From Streptomyces sp. Tu6071 (lineage in GTDB: Bacteria > Actinomycetota > Actinomycetes > Streptomycetales > Streptomycetaceae): DNA of 64,000 nucleotides. Numbering within the stretch: position 1 is the first letter of the stretch; each line of letters opens with the position of its first letter. Positions 33,601 through 41,747 of this stretch are shown here, piece after piece. The stretch lies in contig NZ_CM001165.1 in assembly GCF_000213055.1 (NCBI RefSeq), positions 6,875,445-6,939,444 on the forward strand, written 5' to 3'. The notes below the pieces were generated by a model, which was given only the letters and a program-made list of their open reading frames with translations, was not told where the DNA came from and made no database searches. The position numbers were made by a program, and so were the translations under genes.

Positions 33601-33618
33601 CGGGAGCGGGGATTCTGA
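30613..33618 (+). CDS. sbcC: Exonuclease SbcC (Rad50-like SMC ATPase)
   Basis: ATPase subunit of SbcCD, 1001 aa. Walker A is GATGAGKTS at residues 35-43. Two long Ala/Arg/Glu-rich coiled coils flank a zinc hook Cys520-Ala-Val-Cys523, where two complexes join. The C-terminal half has signature LSGGETFYVSLALAL (about 905) and Walker B TLFIDEGFGSLD (about 937). Length matches Rad50-like SbcC. The ATG overlaps the sbcD stop (ATGA), ensuring paired synthesis. The coiled coils are very rich in alanine, as expected at this base composition. It converges on the Lrp gene with a 21-bp gap. Confidence 0.95.
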   Translation: MRLHRLTVTAFGPFAGTQTVDFDRLAEAGLFLLHGATGAGKTSLLDAVCYALYGVVPGHRQGVSAQGEKLRSDHAAPGTRTSVTLDFTVSGRRLEITRQPPFVRAKKRGTGTTTEKALTTLRAHDPARGWTGLSRTHQEIGEEIRQLLGLSSEQFCQVVLLPQGQFARFLGADTADRALLLRQLFDTRRFFEIETHLRERKAETDEAVRHADSDLLALHHRIAQAAAPPRDEAPGQPPAAGDPALPEFVLTHAALARAHARELLDIARLRHQGAEAAHHAASAAHDRVRELAALQRRYAEARARADALAAREPAHRADLDRLDAARRAGTVAPALDLRAAAATAHAEALAAERRLRATLPPEHAEADAAGLAEAARRQDEARGALASARRAEERLRELVRERDAVDREDRADAQARAEDEQWLDAWPERRAELRARVAGARDAATRAAELTGRAEPVARRLAAARRYGELAAEHARAETAEAEARARRDACRAAWLDAREARLDGIAAELAAQLAPGAPCAVCGATEHPAPAGRAARHTDRAAEDAAETAYRRAETAASEATAHARTLAAQRDAAAEAAGDAPLAALAAEKSALDRDLAAAHAEAARLTEALHAEERAEREHTRRTGAREAAVTRAAARTSAREALDAEEGRLRAEAAEARGNFASVADRARHLEGRARLLAGAAEAVRSVATTADRLKEADARLADAAFTARFDTPARAAAARLPEPEARELRARTEAHAREAHTVHLALAEHAVAEAAAQPPAAPGPAAAHARAAEAAARTAASAHDAARTRATALRSLSATLAARVGELGPLRARHALVSGLADLATGSAKRNERKMRLESYVLAARLEQIAAAATTRLARMSQGRYTLVHSDDRAARGKLSGLGLHVVDAWTGRERDTASLSGGETFYVSLALALGLADVVTDEAGGVRLDTLFIDEGFGSLDEQTLDEVMDVLDGLRERERCVGIVSHVGELRRRVPAQLEVVKGRAGSAVRERGF

Positions 33619-33639
33619 GGACCCGCCGCACGGCACCGC

Positions 33640-34110
33640 TCACCCCTCCGGGGCCCGCAGCGCCCGGCCCGGCAGGGGCGAGGAGTAGACGACGTTCGTC
33701 GTCACGGCACCGAGCGTCCCGATCCGCCCCACCTGCGTCTCCAGGTCCCGCATCGAACGGGCGGCGACCTTCAGGAGGAAGCAGTCCTCGCCCGTCACGT
33801 GGTGCGCTTCGAGCACCTGCGGCATGACGGCCATGAGGTCGTGGAAGGGCTTGTAGTTCGTCGTCGGGTATCGCAGCCGTACGAAGGCGAGCACCCCGAG
33901 CCCGAGCCGTTCCGGGTCGAGCACCGCCGTGTACCCGCGCACCAACCCCGCCTCCTCCAGGCGCCGCACCCGTTCCGTCACCGCGCTCGGCGACATCGCG
34001 ACCTCGCGCGCCAGCTCGGCGAACGAGGCCCGCCCGTCCCGCTGGAGCGCGTCGAGCAGCCGCCAGTCGGTGGCGTCGGGGGAGAAGGGGCCGGAGGAAT
34101 ACGTGGTCAT
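33640..34110 (-). CDS. Lrp/AsnC-family transcriptional regulator
   Basis: A 156-aa feast/famine regulator. The AsnC-type helix-turn-helix lies at residues ~12-60 (WRLLDALQRDGRASFAELAREVAMSPSAVTERVRRLEEAG, read in parts). The RAM (ACT-like) effector domain follows, with LGVLAFVRLRYP at its first strand and a VTGEDCFLLKV ligand segment. The ATG at 34110 lacks a visible Shine-Dalgarno, so translation may be leaderless. The divergent neighbour, a rhodanese-like gene 93 bp away, is the most likely target. The effector is probably an amino acid. Confidence 0.92.
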   Translation of the reverse strand: MTTYSSGPFSPDATDWRLLDALQRDGRASFAELAREVAMSPSAVTERVRRLEEAGLVRGYTAVLDPERLGLGVLAFVRLRYPTTNYKPFHDLMAVMPQVLEAHHVTGEDCFLLKVAARSMRDLETQVGRIGTLGAVTTNVVYSSPLPGRALRAPEG

Positions 34111-34203
34111 GGTGCCGATATACCAGGGTTTCCCCGGTGAAGGCGAGCCGGAGCCGGGATGTCCGCCTGTGACGGGCCGCCCCCGCTCCGTACCGTTGAC
34201 GCC

Positions 34204-34674
34204 ATGCAGACCACCCCAGCACTCGGCGCCTTCGCCGAACCCGCCACGGCCGCCGCCCACTTCCGCGCCCTCCTCGCGCACGCCGCCGACGTCTCCGACG
34301 TGGCCGCCGTGCTGGCCCGCGACGGCGACCCCGGCTTCGTCCTCGTCGACACCCGCTCCGAGGACGCCTGGAACCAGGGCCGCATCCCGAGCGCCCGCCA
34401 CCTGCCCACCGCCGTCCTCGCGACCGGCGCGCACGGCCTCGACCCCGGGGTGCCCGTCGTCGTCCACTGCTGGGGGCCGGGCTGCAACGGCGCCCAGCGA
34501 GCGGCCCTCGTCCTGGCCGAACAGGGCTTCCGGGTCAAGGAATTGATGGGCGGCTTCGAGTACTGGGCGCGCGAGGGACTCCCGTACGAGACCGGGACCG
34601 CGCCCGCCGTGACGCGCCGCGACCCGGCGGACCGCCTCACGGCCCCGCTCGCGACGGACGACTGCGGCTGCTGA
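34204..34674 (+). CDS. Rhodanese-like sulfurtransferase-domain protein
   Basis: A 156-aa single-domain rhodanese. After an N-terminal helix pair, VLVDTRSEDAWNQGRIPSARHL is the first signature and VVVHCWGPGCNGAQRAA carries the active-site loop, with the putative persulfide Cys in HCWGPGCNG; a second Cys lies five residues on. FRVKELMGGFEYWAREG is the closing motif. The C-terminus ends DDCGC, adding two more Cys of unknown use. It could move sulfane sulfur or serve detoxification. I chose the ATG at 34204 rather than 34159 to match the family N-terminus. It is divergent from the Lrp gene. Confidence 0.9.
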   Translation: MQTTPALGAFAEPATAAAHFRALLAHAADVSDVAAVLARDGDPGFVLVDTRSEDAWNQGRIPSARHLPTAVLATGAHGLDPGVPVVVHCWGPGCNGAQRAALVLAEQGFRVKELMGGFEYWAREGLPYETGTAPAVTRRDPADRLTAPLATDDCGC

Positions 34675-34680
34675 ACGCGC

Positions 34681-34715
34681 GGAGGGGCGGGGACCCGGCC
34701 GGTCCCCGCCCCTCC
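34681..34715. terminator. Perfect 15-bp bidirectional terminator
   Basis: GGAGGGGCGGGGACC and its exact complement flank a CGGCC loop between the convergent rhodanese (stop 34674) and DUF885 (stop 34736) genes, so it can serve both. Confidence 0.8.
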
Positions 34716-34735
34716 CTGTACGCCGCGTCAGCCGC

Positions 34736-36418
34736 TCAGAGCCGCGACAGCTCCTCCACCAGGTCGTCGAGACCCAGCGAGCCCTGCGAGAGGGCGGCCA
34801 TGTGCCACTTCTTCGCGTCGAACGCGTCGCCGTGCGCCTTCTGCGCGTTGGCGCGGCCGGTGAGCCAGGCACGCTCGCCGAGCTTGTAGCCGATGGCCTG
34901 ACCCGGCATCGAGAGGTAGCGGATCATCTCGCTCGCGACGAACGCGGCGGGGCGGCTGCTGTGCGCGGCGAAGAATTCGTGCGCGAGGGCCGGGGTCCAG
35001 CGCTCGCCCGGGTGGAAGGGCGAGTCGGCCGGGATCTCCAGCTCCAGGTGCATGCCGATGTCGATGATGACGCGGACCGCGCGCATCATCTGCGCGTCGA
35101 GGTAGCCGAGGCGCTTCTCCGGCGTGTCGAGGAAGCCCAGCTCGTCCATGAGGCGCTCGGCGTACAGCGCCCAGCCCTCGACGTTCGCCGAGACCATGCC
35201 GATGCCGGCCTGGTAGCGCGAGAGGCTGTCGGCGACGTGCGTCCACTGCGCGAGCTGGAGGTGGTGCCCGGGAACGCCCTCGTGGTACCAGGTCGAGGTG
35301 AGGTCGTAGACGGGGAAGCTCGTCTCGCCCATCGTGGGCAGCCACGTGCGGCCCGGACGCGAGAAGTCCTCCGAGGGCTCCGTGTAGTACGGGGCCGCCG
35401 CGCTCCCGGCGGGGGCGATGCACGCCTCGACCTTGCGGACCCGGTCGGCCAGCTCGAAGTGGGTGCCGTCGAGCTGCTCGATCGCCTCGTCCATGAGGCT
35501 CTGGAGCCACTGGCGGGCCTCCTCGACGCCCTCGATGCGCGTGCCGTGCTCGTCGAGGTGCGCGAGCGCGACCCACGGGGTCGCCGCCCCGGGCAGCACC
35601 TTCTCGGCCTCGGTGCGCATCTCGGCGAGCAGCCGGTGGAACTCGGACCAGCCGTACGCGTACGCCTCGTCCAGGTCCAGGTCGCTGCCGTTGAAGTTCC
35701 GGGCCCAGCGCGCGTAGCGCTCGCGGCCCACGACGGCCGGGGCGTCGGCGATCTCGGGCGCGTACGTGTCGCGCACCCAGTCCCGCAGTGCGACGACGGC
35801 GGCCGTGGCGCCGCGCGCGGCTTCGTCCAGCTCGGCGCGCAGCGTCTCGGGCCCGGCGGCGGCGAAGTCCTCGAACCAGCCGCGGCCCTCGCCCGCCCAC
35901 TCGGTGAGCTGCTCGACGAAGGTCGCGGTCGGCTCGGGCTGCGCGGGCAGGTCGCGCTCCAGGCCGAGCGCGAGCGACTCCTGGTAGCCCTCCAGCGCCG
36001 CGGGGACGGCGCGCAGCCGCGCGGCGATCGCCCGCCAGTCGTCCTCGCTCGCGGTCGGCATCAGCGTGAAGATGTCCCGCACGGGGTGCGCGGGGGTGTT
36101 CATGTTGCCGACGGTGCGCAGGTGCTCGCCCGCCTCGTGGACGGCGAGTTCGGCGGTGAGACGCTCGCGCAGCAGGCGGGCGCAGCGCCGCTCGATGTCG
36201 CTGTCGGCGCCCGGCGCCCGCTCGGCCTCGGCGAGCCGGTCCAGGGTGGTGCGGGCGAGCGCGGCGAACGCCTCGGCCCCGGTGGGGGAGAAGTCGGGCA
36301 GCCGCGTGGCGCTCTCGGCGACACCGAGGTACGTACCGGTGATCGGGTCGAGGGCGACGAGGTCGTCGACGTACGCGTCGGCGACCTCGCGGGGCAGCGG
36401 GGTCTTGGTCTCTGGCAT
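34736..36418 (-). CDS. DUF885-family metallopeptidase-like protein
   Basis: A 560-aa soluble, mostly helical protein of the DUF885 family, believed to be zinc-peptidase-like. The expected metal site appears as STWYHEGVPGHHLQLAQW around residues 375-390: His-Glu plus Gly-His-His, the family's variant of HExxH. A second conserved stretch is EGWALYAERLMDELGF with a Glu as possible third ligand. No signal peptide is visible, so it is cytoplasmic. The ATG at 36418 was preferred to 36454; neither has a strong ribosome site. Physiological substrate unknown. Confidence 0.88.
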   Translation of the reverse strand: MPETKTPLPREVADAYVDDLVALDPITGTYLGVAESATRLPDFSPTGAEAFAALARTTLDRLAEAERAPGADSDIERRCARLLRERLTAELAVHEAGEHLRTVGNMNTPAHPVRDIFTLMPTASEDDWRAIAARLRAVPAALEGYQESLALGLERDLPAQPEPTATFVEQLTEWAGEGRGWFEDFAAAGPETLRAELDEAARGATAAVVALRDWVRDTYAPEIADAPAVVGRERYARWARNFNGSDLDLDEAYAYGWSEFHRLLAEMRTEAEKVLPGAATPWVALAHLDEHGTRIEGVEEARQWLQSLMDEAIEQLDGTHFELADRVRKVEACIAPAGSAAAPYYTEPSEDFSRPGRTWLPTMGETSFPVYDLTSTWYHEGVPGHHLQLAQWTHVADSLSRYQAGIGMVSANVEGWALYAERLMDELGFLDTPEKRLGYLDAQMMRAVRVIIDIGMHLELEIPADSPFHPGERWTPALAHEFFAAHSSRPAAFVASEMIRYLSMPGQAIGYKLGERAWLTGRANAQKAHGDAFDAKKWHMAALSQGSLGLDDLVEELSRL

Positions 36419-36535
36419 GCGCTCATCTTGGTACCTGACGGCGGGGGATGTCATCCGGATGGCGGCCCCGGGGCGTCCGGTTTCCGGACGGATTGCCGAA
36501 ACACAGGGGGTGAAAGCGGCTGTTCTCGCACGTAA

Positions 36536-36567
36536 ACGGGCCCCGGGCGGTGGTGTCCGGGACCCGT
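36536..36567. terminator. Hairpin with T-run in the 36419-36658 gap
   Basis: ACGGGCCCCGG pairs with CCGGGACCCGT (one mismatch) around a 10-nt loop and is followed by TTTT on the plus strand and TTT on the minus strand. It lies downstream of the ACT-GNAT gene on the minus strand and is one of the few T-flanked hairpins in the window. Confidence 0.65.
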
Positions 36568-36658
36568 TTTCGGCCGGGAGGGGGCCTCGCGGGCGCGCGG
36601 GGCGGGCGAGACGGCCGGAGGCCGCGCGAGCGGTACGGGGCCGCGCGGGCCGGGGGTT

Positions 36659-38050
36659 TCAGGCCCGCCCGTGCCCCTCGCCCGCAGTGCCCCGTACGCG
36701 TACGTGTTCGGCCGCGTCCGGTACGTACCCCGCGAGGCGCGCCGTGATCACGAGCGTGCCCTCCTCGATCTGGTAGTCCAGCGGCAGCCCGAGGCCGCGC
36801 ATCGCGGCGACCATCCCGGTGTTGGACGCCTGGGTCACCGCGTACACGCTGTCGGCCCGCGCCTCGGCGGCCATCGCGACGAGCCGTTCGAGGAGCCGCG
36901 AGCCGACGCCCTTGCGCTGCCAGGCGTCCTCCACGAGCAGCGCGACCTCGGTCTCCTCGCCGTCCCACAACAGGTGCCCGAGCGCGACGAGCCGCCCGGA
37001 GGCGGTCCGCGCCGCGAGGGTGCGGCCGTGCCGGGGGCTGAGCAGGTGCGCGAGGTAGCGATCGGCGTCGCGCACCGGGCCGTGGTAGCGGCGGGCGAGC
37101 GTCGCGGGGGAGCAGCGGGCGTGGAGTTCCCTCGCCTCGTCCAGGTCGCCCTGCCCGGCCCGTTCGACCGTCACGGCCTCGCCGCGCGGCAGCGTGTACA
37201 CCTCGGCGCCGCCGGGGAGGCGGGGACCGAGACGCGCGTCGAGGGCGAGGAGCGCGCGGGCGCGCGCGAACTCGGTGGGCGTGAAGGGCAGGTAGGCCCG
37301 CTCGGCGGTGACGACGTCTCCTTCGGGGGTGTGCAGGCGCAGGACGGTGCCGGGACCGCCCTCGCCGTCGTGGATGCCCTCGGCGCCCCGCGCCGCCTTC
37401 CCCGCGGGCAGCGAGCGGATCGCGCAGCGGCCGAGGAGTTCGCGCAGCGCGCGCGGCAGCTCGGCCGGGTCGAGGGCGGTGCGCGTGGCGAGGTGCAGGA
37501 TGCGCGCGGGCGGGTCCACGAGGTCGTGGGCGTCCGCGCGCTCGATCCACGTACCGCTGCCGCCCGCGGCGGCGACCGCCCGGGTCAGCGCGCCCGCCTC
37601 CAGGCTCGCGGGCGCGCGCAGCGAGAACTCGTCGACGGTGCCCTCGGCGAGCGGGTGCGTCTGAAGGCTGAGGATGTCCACGCGGTGCCGCGCGAGCGCC
37701 CCGCACAGCGCGGCGAGCGAGCCGGGCTCGTCGCGCACGGTGGTGCGCATCCGCCACAGGGCGGTCGCGCCGCCGCCCTCCCGGGTGACCGGTTCCGCAC
37801 CGGTCCCGGTATCGAGCGGGGGAGGGGCGTGCCCGTGGCGGCGTGACCACCACACGTGGAAACCGGCGGTCGCGGCGAGCAGTACCGCCGAGGTGATCAG
37901 CAGCTCGGGGCCCCCGGGTCCGTGCGCGACGGTGTTGGCGACCGCGTCGGCGACGGCGACGGCGGTGAAGAGCGCGGCCAGCTCGACGAGTTCGCGGCGC
38001 CAGTGGCGCGGACGCGGGGCCGCCTTGTGCACAGAGGTCTCAGCATTCAT
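36659..38050 (-). CDS. Membrane-anchored ACT-GNAT fusion protein
   Basis: A 463-aa protein in three parts: two N-terminal membrane helices (residues ~21-42 and ~49-69), an ACT-like amino-acid-binding domain (~99-160, starting WRMRTTVRDEPGSLAALCGAL with HRVDILSLQTHP), and a C-terminal GNAT acetyltransferase (~318-450). The GNAT domain has VEDAWQRKGVGSRLLERLV as its acetyl-CoA loop and VTQASNTGMVAAMRGLGLP as its last motif. The likely logic is amino-acid-controlled protein acetylation at the membrane, as known for ACT-GNAT acetyltransferases of actinobacteria. Start at 38050 (MNAETSV). Confidence 0.85.
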   Translation of the reverse strand: MNAETSVHKAAPRPRHWRRELVELAALFTAVAVADAVANTVAHGPGGPELLITSAVLLAATAGFHVWWSRRHGHAPPPLDTGTGAEPVTREGGGATALWRMRTTVRDEPGSLAALCGALARHRVDILSLQTHPLAEGTVDEFSLRAPASLEAGALTRAVAAAGGSGTWIERADAHDLVDPPARILHLATRTALDPAELPRALRELLGRCAIRSLPAGKAARGAEGIHDGEGGPGTVLRLHTPEGDVVTAERAYLPFTPTEFARARALLALDARLGPRLPGGAEVYTLPRGEAVTVERAGQGDLDEARELHARCSPATLARRYHGPVRDADRYLAHLLSPRHGRTLAARTASGRLVALGHLLWDGEETEVALLVEDAWQRKGVGSRLLERLVAMAAEARADSVYAVTQASNTGMVAAMRGLGLPLDYQIEEGTLVITARLAGYVPDAAEHVRVRGTAGEGHGRA

Positions 38051-38114
38051 GGGCTCAGCCTCGGGCACGGGTGTTGCGTGACAACGAACGCTTTGTGACT
38101 GATCGGTTAAGTAT

Positions 38115-38131
38115 CGTTCCGATCCGGAACG
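38115..38131. promoter_or_regulatory. Palindrome in the ACT-GNAT/SRPBCC divergent gap
   Basis: CGTTCC (38115-38120) and GGAACG (38126-38131) flank GATCC, with a third GTTCCG half-site about 20 bp on. It lies between divergent genes, 49 bp upstream of the SRPBCC start. Regulator unknown. Confidence 0.35.
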
Positions 38132-38179
38132 CATGGATCTGTTCCGTTGCGTCCGGGAAAGCAAGGAAAGGTAACCCTC

Positions 38180-38626
38180 TTGGCTCTCTTCGTGATCGAG
38201 CGCGGCAGCACGCTCCCGGCGGCACGCGCCTGGGACCTGCTCACCGACTGGCGCCGGCACGGGCGCGTCGCCCCCCTCACGGCGGTACGGGTACGCAGCG
38301 GCCCCCCGGGCGGCGGGCTCGGCACCGTCTTCGTCGCCAGGACCCGTATCGGCCGCCTGGGCTTCGACGACCCCATGGAGGTCACCGAGTGGCGGCCCCC
38401 GGGCACGGACACGCCCGGGGCCTGCCGTCTCGACAAGCGCGGGCGGGTCTTCACGGGCTGGGCCCTCGTCGAGGTCCTGCCGCTCGCGACGGGCTGCCGC
38501 GTCCGCTGGACCGAGGACCTCGGCCTGCGCGGGCTCCCGCGCGCGGCGGACCCCGTGACACGGCGCGTGGCCGCGGCGGTCTTCGGACGGGCGGTGGACC
38601 GGCTGCTGGTGGCGGACGGGGAATGA
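38180..38626 (+). CDS. SRPBCC (polyketide-cyclase/START-like) family protein
   Basis: A 148-aa helix-grip protein that binds a hydrophobic ligand in a cavity. The pattern ALFVIERGSTLPAARAWDLLTDWRRHGRV is the usual first strand plus helices (read in parts), and the C-terminal helix ends VFGRAVDRLLV. I read the start as TTG at 38180 because AAGGAAAGG ends eight bases upstream; a GTG at 38192 has no ribosome site at the right distance. Ligand and role unknown. It lies 203 bp upstream of the lanthipeptide synthetase gene on the same strand, with a small GTGCGGG/CCCGCAC hairpin (38714-38733) between, so it is probably not part of that operon. Confidence 0.8.
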   Translation: MALFVIERGSTLPAARAWDLLTDWRRHGRVAPLTAVRVRSGPPGGGLGTVFVARTRIGRLGFDDPMEVTEWRPPGTDTPGACRLDKRGRVFTGWALVEVLPLATGCRVRWTEDLGLRGLPRAADPVTRRVAAAVFGRAVDRLLVADGE

Positions 38627-38829
38627 GCGGTCCGCACACGCGGCATATGCGTTCCGCGCGCCCGCCGCCCGCCCCCGCCCGCGCGCGGCAGGTGCGGGAA
38701 GCACGTCGCGGGCGTGCGGGACCGGGCCCGCACTGGTGACAACGGGCACTGCCCACCGCCGTCGTGGCGTGCGAATCTCGATCGCGCCGCCGGTTCCGGT
38801 GGCCCGCACCGCACCGAGGGAGGTCCCGC

Positions 38830-41523
38830 GTGAACCCCGAGTACGCCGCGTACGCCGCCGCGCATCCTCTCTTCTACGACACGGCGCACCACGCGCGGAC
38901 CGCCGCCCTGCCGGACGCCGAGGAGTACGCCACCGCGCTCGGCACCGTACCGCCCGGCTGGGAGGAGGCGCGGCGCGGTGACTGGCGCTCGCTGGCCCCG
39001 GCCGGTGCGCACGTACCGCCGCAGGGCTGGAAGATCCACGTCTCGGCGAGTCTCGACGCGGCTCCCCGCGTCCTCGCGGCGACGGCCCGGCTCTGCTTCG
39101 CCCGCCGCGTCCCCTTCAAGTTCGTGCCCACCCGCACGCTCCTGCTCCTGCGCAACGGGAAGTACGCGGACCGCGCGGGCAGCGGCAAGTTCCTCACCCT
39201 CTACCCGCCGGTCCCCGAGGACTTCGAGCCCCTGTGCCGCGACCTCGCCGCCGCGCTCGACGGCGAGCCCGGCCCGTACATCCTCAGCGACCTGCGACTC
39301 GGCGAGGGACCCGTGCACGTGCGCTACGGGGCCTTCGCGCCGCGCTTCTGCCCCGGACCCGACGGCCTCCCCGTGCCCGCCATCGCCGACCCGGGCGGCG
39401 CTCTCGTCCCCGATCCGCGCGGGCCCGTCTTCGCCGTCCCCGCCTGGGTCACCCCGCCCGCCTTCCTCGCCCCGCACCTCGCGGCACGCTCCGCGGCGGG
39501 CGCCGACGGCATCCCGTACGACATCGAGGGCGCGCTGCACTTCTCCAACGGCGGCGGCGTCTACCGCGCCAAGGACCCGCGCACGGACCGCCGCCTCGTC
39601 CTCAAGGAGGCGCGCCCCCACGCCGGGCTCGCCGCGGACGGCACCGACGCCGTGGCCCGCCTGACGCACGAGGAGGACGTGCTGCGCGGACTCGCCGGAC
39701 TGGACTGCGTGCCCGCCGTGCACGAGCACCTGACGGTGGGCGAGCACCGCTTCCTCGTCATGGACTTCGTGCCGGGCACGACGCTCAACACCCTCTTCGC
39801 CCGCCGCTTCCCGCTCTCGCGCTCCGCACCCGGCGAGGAGGCGCTCGCCGCACACGCCGCGTGGGCCGAGCGCATGCACCGGCTCGTCACGGACGCCGTC
39901 GCGGACATCCACGCGCGCGGAGTGGTCATGGGCGATCTGCACATGAGCAATGTCATGGTGAGCGAGGACGAACAGCGCGTCGTGCTGCTCGACTTCGAGG
40001 CCGCCTCCCTCACGTCCGAGGCGGCCCGGCCCACCGTCGCCAACCCCGCCTTCGCCGCGCCCCGGGACCGCACCGGACAGGCCGTGGACACCTACGCCCT
40101 CGCCTGCCTGCGCCTTGCCCTCCACCTCCCGCTCACGACGCTCTTCGGCCTGGACCGCGCCCACGCCGCGCGCCTCGCCGACGCGGTCGCGGAGATCTTC
40201 CCCGTACCGCGCGCCTCGCTCGACGCCGCCGTACGGGAGATCGAGGGCCCGCCGAACGCGGGACCCGCGGACCCCGAGGCCCCCGCGCCGACGGCCTCGC
40301 GCTCCGCCCTCCCCGCACCTCCGGCCCCGGGGTCCCCCGCCCCACGCCCGGAGCCGGTCTCCCTCAGCTCCTGGCCGCGCGCCCGCGACCTGCTCGTCCG
40401 CGCGCTGCTCGCCTCGCGCACCCCCGACCGCGCCGACCGCTGCTTCCCCGGCGACATCGCGCAGTTCGCCTCCCCCGCCGGGGGCGCGAGCCTCGGCTAC
40501 GGCACGGCGGGCGTGCTGCACGCCCTGCATGCGGCGGGCGAGCGCTGTCCCGAGGCCGAGGAGTGGCTGCTCGCGCGGACGAAGGAACCCGCGTCCGGCA
40601 CCCCCTGCGGCCTCTACGACGGACTCGCCGGGATCGCCTGGACCCTCGACCGCCTCGGCCACACCCAGGAAGCCCTCGACCTCGCCGCGCTCGTCGCCCG
40701 GGAACCCCTGCACGCGCTGCCTCCCTCCCTGCACGGCGGACAGGCCGGGATCGCCCTCGTCCTCGACACGCTCGCCGCGCACGCGGACAGCGCGGAAGCG
40801 GCACGCCTGCGCGCCGCCGCCGCGCGCTGCGCCGAAGCCGTCGCCCACTCGGTGCGCGAGGCGGCGGCGCGGGAGAAGAGACCGGCGGGCAGCCGGGCCG
40901 GGCTGCTCCACGGCGCCTCCGGAGCAGCGCTCCTCCTCGTCCGACGCTACGAGCGGACGGGCGACACCGGACTCCTCGACCTCGCCGCCACCGCGCTGCG
41001 CCTGGACCTCGCGCACTGCCGCCCCGGGGAGGACGAGACCCTCCTCGTGGTGGAGGGCAGACGCACCATGCCCTACCTCGGCGGCGGCAGCGCCGGCCTC
41101 GCGATGGTCCTCGACGACTACCTCGTCCACCGGCCCGCCGACCCGCTCGCCGCCCACCGCGCACCGCTGCGCCGCGCGGCGACCTCCCGCTTCTACATCC
41201 AGCCGGGTCTCTTCCGGGGCGTCGCGGGGCTCATCCTGCACCTCGCCCGCACCCCGGCGGGCGACCCCCTCGGGCGGCGCCGCGTCATCGAGCACCACCG
41301 CGCCCTCCTCGCCCACCAGGCCCTGCCCCACGCGGACGGCCTCGCCTTCCCCGGCGAACAGCTCCTTCGGCTCTCGATGGACCTCGCCACCGGGACGGCG
41401 GGCTGCCTGCTCGCCCTCGGCAGCGCGTACGGACCGGACCCCGCCCGGTTCACGCTGCCCTTCCTGCCGCCACCGCGGCCCACAGACGGCCCCCACCCGG
41501 GGGCCGGAGCCACCATCAGGTGA
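38830..41523 (+). CDS. ramC: Class III lanthipeptide synthetase (RamC/AmfT type)
   Basis: Trifunctional enzyme of 897 aa that phosphorylates, eliminates and cyclises Ser/Cys residues of the RamS precursor. The N-terminal lyase region covers ~1-220. The kinase domain has its Gly loop at SNGGGVYRAK (239-248), Lys259 in LVLKE, the catalytic loop MGDLHMSN with Asp369 and Asn374, and a DFE triad at 388-390. A Pro/Ala linker (473-510) leads to the LanC-like cyclase (~540-897), with repeats CGLYDGLAG, SLHGGQAG and LLHGASG. The Cys-Cys-His zinc ligands of class I/II/IV cyclases are absent, which defines class III. GTG start with GAGGGAGG upstream. ramS follows after 69 bp. Confidence 0.95.
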   Translation: MNPEYAAYAAAHPLFYDTAHHARTAALPDAEEYATALGTVPPGWEEARRGDWRSLAPAGAHVPPQGWKIHVSASLDAAPRVLAATARLCFARRVPFKFVPTRTLLLLRNGKYADRAGSGKFLTLYPPVPEDFEPLCRDLAAALDGEPGPYILSDLRLGEGPVHVRYGAFAPRFCPGPDGLPVPAIADPGGALVPDPRGPVFAVPAWVTPPAFLAPHLAARSAAGADGIPYDIEGALHFSNGGGVYRAKDPRTDRRLVLKEARPHAGLAADGTDAVARLTHEEDVLRGLAGLDCVPAVHEHLTVGEHRFLVMDFVPGTTLNTLFARRFPLSRSAPGEEALAAHAAWAERMHRLVTDAVADIHARGVVMGDLHMSNVMVSEDEQRVVLLDFEAASLTSEAARPTVANPAFAAPRDRTGQAVDTYALACLRLALHLPLTTLFGLDRAHAARLADAVAEIFPVPRASLDAAVREIEGPPNAGPADPEAPAPTASRSALPAPPAPGSPAPRPEPVSLSSWPRARDLLVRALLASRTPDRADRCFPGDIAQFASPAGGASLGYGTAGVLHALHAAGERCPEAEEWLLARTKEPASGTPCGLYDGLAGIAWTLDRLGHTQEALDLAALVAREPLHALPPSLHGGQAGIALVLDTLAAHADSAEAARLRAAAARCAEAVAHSVREAAAREKRPAGSRAGLLHGASGAALLLVRRYERTGDTGLLDLAATALRLDLAHCRPGEDETLLVVEGRRTMPYLGGGSAGLAMVLDDYLVHRPADPLAAHRAPLRRAATSRFYIQPGLFRGVAGLILHLARTPAGDPLGRRRVIEHHRALLAHQALPHADGLAFPGEQLLRLSMDLATGTAGCLLALGSAYGPDPARFTLPFLPPPRPTDGPHPGAGATIR

Positions 41524-41592
41524 TCACTCCACCGGCCGGACGGCGGACCGCTCCTCGCTGTCGCCCGGCCCCGTTCCGAAAGGAACCGTGCC

Positions 41593-41724
41593 ATGGCACT
41601 GCTCGACCTTCAGGTGATGGAGACCCCCGAGGAAGAGGGCTTCCAGGACATCGCCACCGGCAGCCAGGTGAGCCTCCTCATCTGCGAGTACAGCTCCCTG
41701 AGCGTCACCCTCTGCACCCCGTGA
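41593..41724 (+). CDS. ramS: SapB/AmfS-type class III lanthipeptide precursor
   Basis: A 43-aa precursor peptide. Leader MALLDLQVMETPEEEGFQDI shares the LLDLQ-x-ME core of known RamS/AmfS leaders, used for synthetase recognition. The core begins after Gly23 and contains two S-x2-S-x3-C units: Ser24/Ser27/Cys31 and Ser34/Ser37/Cys41. This is the same spacing as in S. coelicolor SapB, each unit giving one lanthionine- or labionin-type ring. It ends in Thr-Pro after the last Cys. Between the rings are Glu32 and Tyr33. GAAAGGAA precedes the ATG. The mature product should be an amphipathic surfactant that helps aerial hyphae emerge. Too short for default gene calling. Confidence 0.95.
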   Translation: MALLDLQVMETPEEEGFQDIATGSQVSLLICEYSSLSVTLCTP

Positions 41725-41747
41725 CGCAGCCCCGCCCGGAGTGAGGC

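Noticed and set aside
38107..41496. 1129-codon minus-strand frame opposite ramC
   Set aside because: Low-complexity Gly/Arg/Ala composition, fully antisense to the clear RamC reading frame; a high-GC shadow.
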